Source of the DNA: DAIDHZ01 sp035480255
GTDB taxonomy: Bacteria; Chlamydiota; Chlamydiia; Chlamydiales; SM23-39
Direction of reading: 5' to 3'
Assembly: GCA_964630875.1 (NCBI GenBank)
Contig: CAZVXF010000026.1
Location: 1-15,758, forward strand
DNA: 15,758 bases
This document shows, one piece after another, positions 15,035-15,758 of this stretch. Both the position numbers and the translations under genes were made by a program. Under the pieces are notes generated by a model that was not told the DNA's origin, ran no database searches, and worked only from the letters and a program-made list of their open reading frames with translations. Positions within the stretch are counted from its first letter, which is position 1, and each line of letters opens with the position of its first letter.

Positions 15035-15628
15035 ATGTCAGTAGAGAATCATTTTTTAACTCTACCCCTTGAAATGACGAGGGACATTCTTGAATGGTCA
15101 GGAAATTGCGCGGAACATAGATAAGTATGCAAGGATTTTAAAAATGCAATTGATAGAAATTTGGATAACAAATGGAATGCACTTGTTTCAAAAGAAAGCC
15201 CTAAGATAGTAGGAGTGTTTCGCCGTTTTGTGGGAGAGGTCAGTTTTTCACGATATGCTAATGAGATTGAGCAAAAGCATCGGAATGAAAGTTCCATTCA
15301 AAAAATTAATAAATTAAAATCACGACTGAACTTAAAAGACGTGAACGTAGACGTTCTGGTGAACTACGATCCAACTGAACTGTCACAATTGGTATACAAG
15401 AATATTTTGCAGCAACTTCCTAGAGAACAAATTAAAACCGCTTTTGAACAGTTACCTGATGATATTCAAAATGGAGCGTGGTATTGCATCGGTAATCAAT
15501 ATGTTCAAGCATATGCTCGCGCAGGGTGTCCTGATCAAATGAAAGAAAAAAAAGGAGAAGAACTTCTTTACGACAACCTTAGGGGATTAGAAATAATTCT
15601 AAAAAATCTTAATATAAATATTCTATAA
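15035..15628 (+). pseudogene. Second F-box gene, interrupted by an in-frame TAA in the F-box
   Basis: ATG 15035 has AAGGA (15024-15028) 6 bases upstream and lies 24 bases after the preceding F-box gene. The frame begins like an F-box protein (LTLPLEMTRDILEW), meets TAA at 15122-15124 (codon 30), and continues in the same frame with the expected VCKDFKNAI and KWNALVSKE. It then stays open to TAA at 15628. Without the stop the product would be 197 residues: an F-box plus about 135 mostly helical residues (PTELSQLVYKNIL, REQIKTAFEQLPDDI). No frameshift is needed, so a single nonsense change is the simplest reading. A shorter product could be made only from a weak TTG start near 15161. It would lack the F-box. 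Confidence 0.75.
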
Positions 15629-15650
15629 ACATAAGTCGATCGAGAAGCGG

Positions 15651-15749
15651 ATGAGACTTTTATCGCTAAAAATAAATTGGCTTGAGCATTATTTTTTTCA
15701 GGAATACAATTGGCAGGTTAGAAATCATACGTCTCTTTGGGGATTTTAA
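15651..15749 (+). CDS. Possible 32-codon open frame
   Basis: ATG 15651 has a purine-rich GAGAAG stretch just upstream and runs to TAA 15747-15749. It encodes an aromatic-rich peptide (WLEHYFFQEYNWQV, LWGF). It may be a small protein, a remnant of a larger gene, or chance. I see nothing else in the last 130 bases except a weak aagtc/gactt inverted pair around 15631-15657. Confidence 0.2.
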   Translation: MRLLSLKINWLEHYFFQEYNWQVRNHTSLWGF

Positions 15750-15758
15750 TGGGTACCC

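Noticed and set aside
15629..15665. Intrinsic terminator after the second F-box gene
   Set aside because: The only inverted pair (aagtc/gactt) is 5 bp with a 17-base loop and a broken T-run, too weak to annotate.

Overview
The window looks like chromosomal DNA of an amoeba-associated, Chlamydia-like bacterium (order Parachlamydiales). This is an inference. It rests on an F-box/propeller protein followed by a second F-box gene, a BON plus DUF1207-type outer-membrane protein, and a large SLOG/LOG-like protein. No phylogenetic marker gene is present to confirm it.

The window has three parts. (1) Positions 1 to about 7486 form an AT-rich accessory island inserted at the 3' end of a tRNA gene with anticodon CAT (7487-7559, minus strand). 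The 3' part of that tRNA occurs twice more, at 10-55 and 2677-2718, so the island is two tandem segments stacked at one integration site. Each tRNA copy is accompanied by a tandem 11-bp motif (consensus tgcgKaaaaa), at matching distances from the two fragments, which resembles integrase arm-binding sites. No integrase is visible. Segment 1 (56-2676) carries a protein with a 61% identical internal 89-residue duplication and, convergently, an APH(9)/spectinomycin phosphotransferase-like kinase. Segment 2 (2719-7486) carries a tight three-gene minus-strand operon. Its genes are an RmuC-type membrane-anchored nuclease-like protein, a membrane-anchored coiled-coil protein, and a GHKL (Hsp90/MutL-like) ATPase with a C-terminal HExxH metallopeptidase motif. 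A frameshifted gene for a restriction-modification controller-type (C protein) HTH regulator lies divergently from the operon, and a C-box-like operator lies between them.

(2) Positions 7487-12408 are visibly more GC-rich and look like backbone. They hold the tRNA, an MFS transporter, the exported BON/DUF1207 protein, and a 704-residue SLOG/LOG-like protein transcribed convergently, its stop overlapping that of the exported protein by 4 nt.

(3) Positions 12409-15758 are AT-rich again. They hold an 804-residue F-box plus propeller-like protein behind a near-consensus promoter. A second F-box gene follows 24 nt later and is interrupted by an in-frame TAA. These look like host-directed (ubiquitin pathway) effector candidates.

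The most interesting unit is the RmuC / membrane coiled-coil / GHKL-HExxH operon with its C-protein-like regulator, in a tRNA-integrated island. It has the layout expected of an anti-phage or anti-plasmid system that I cannot match to a named one.
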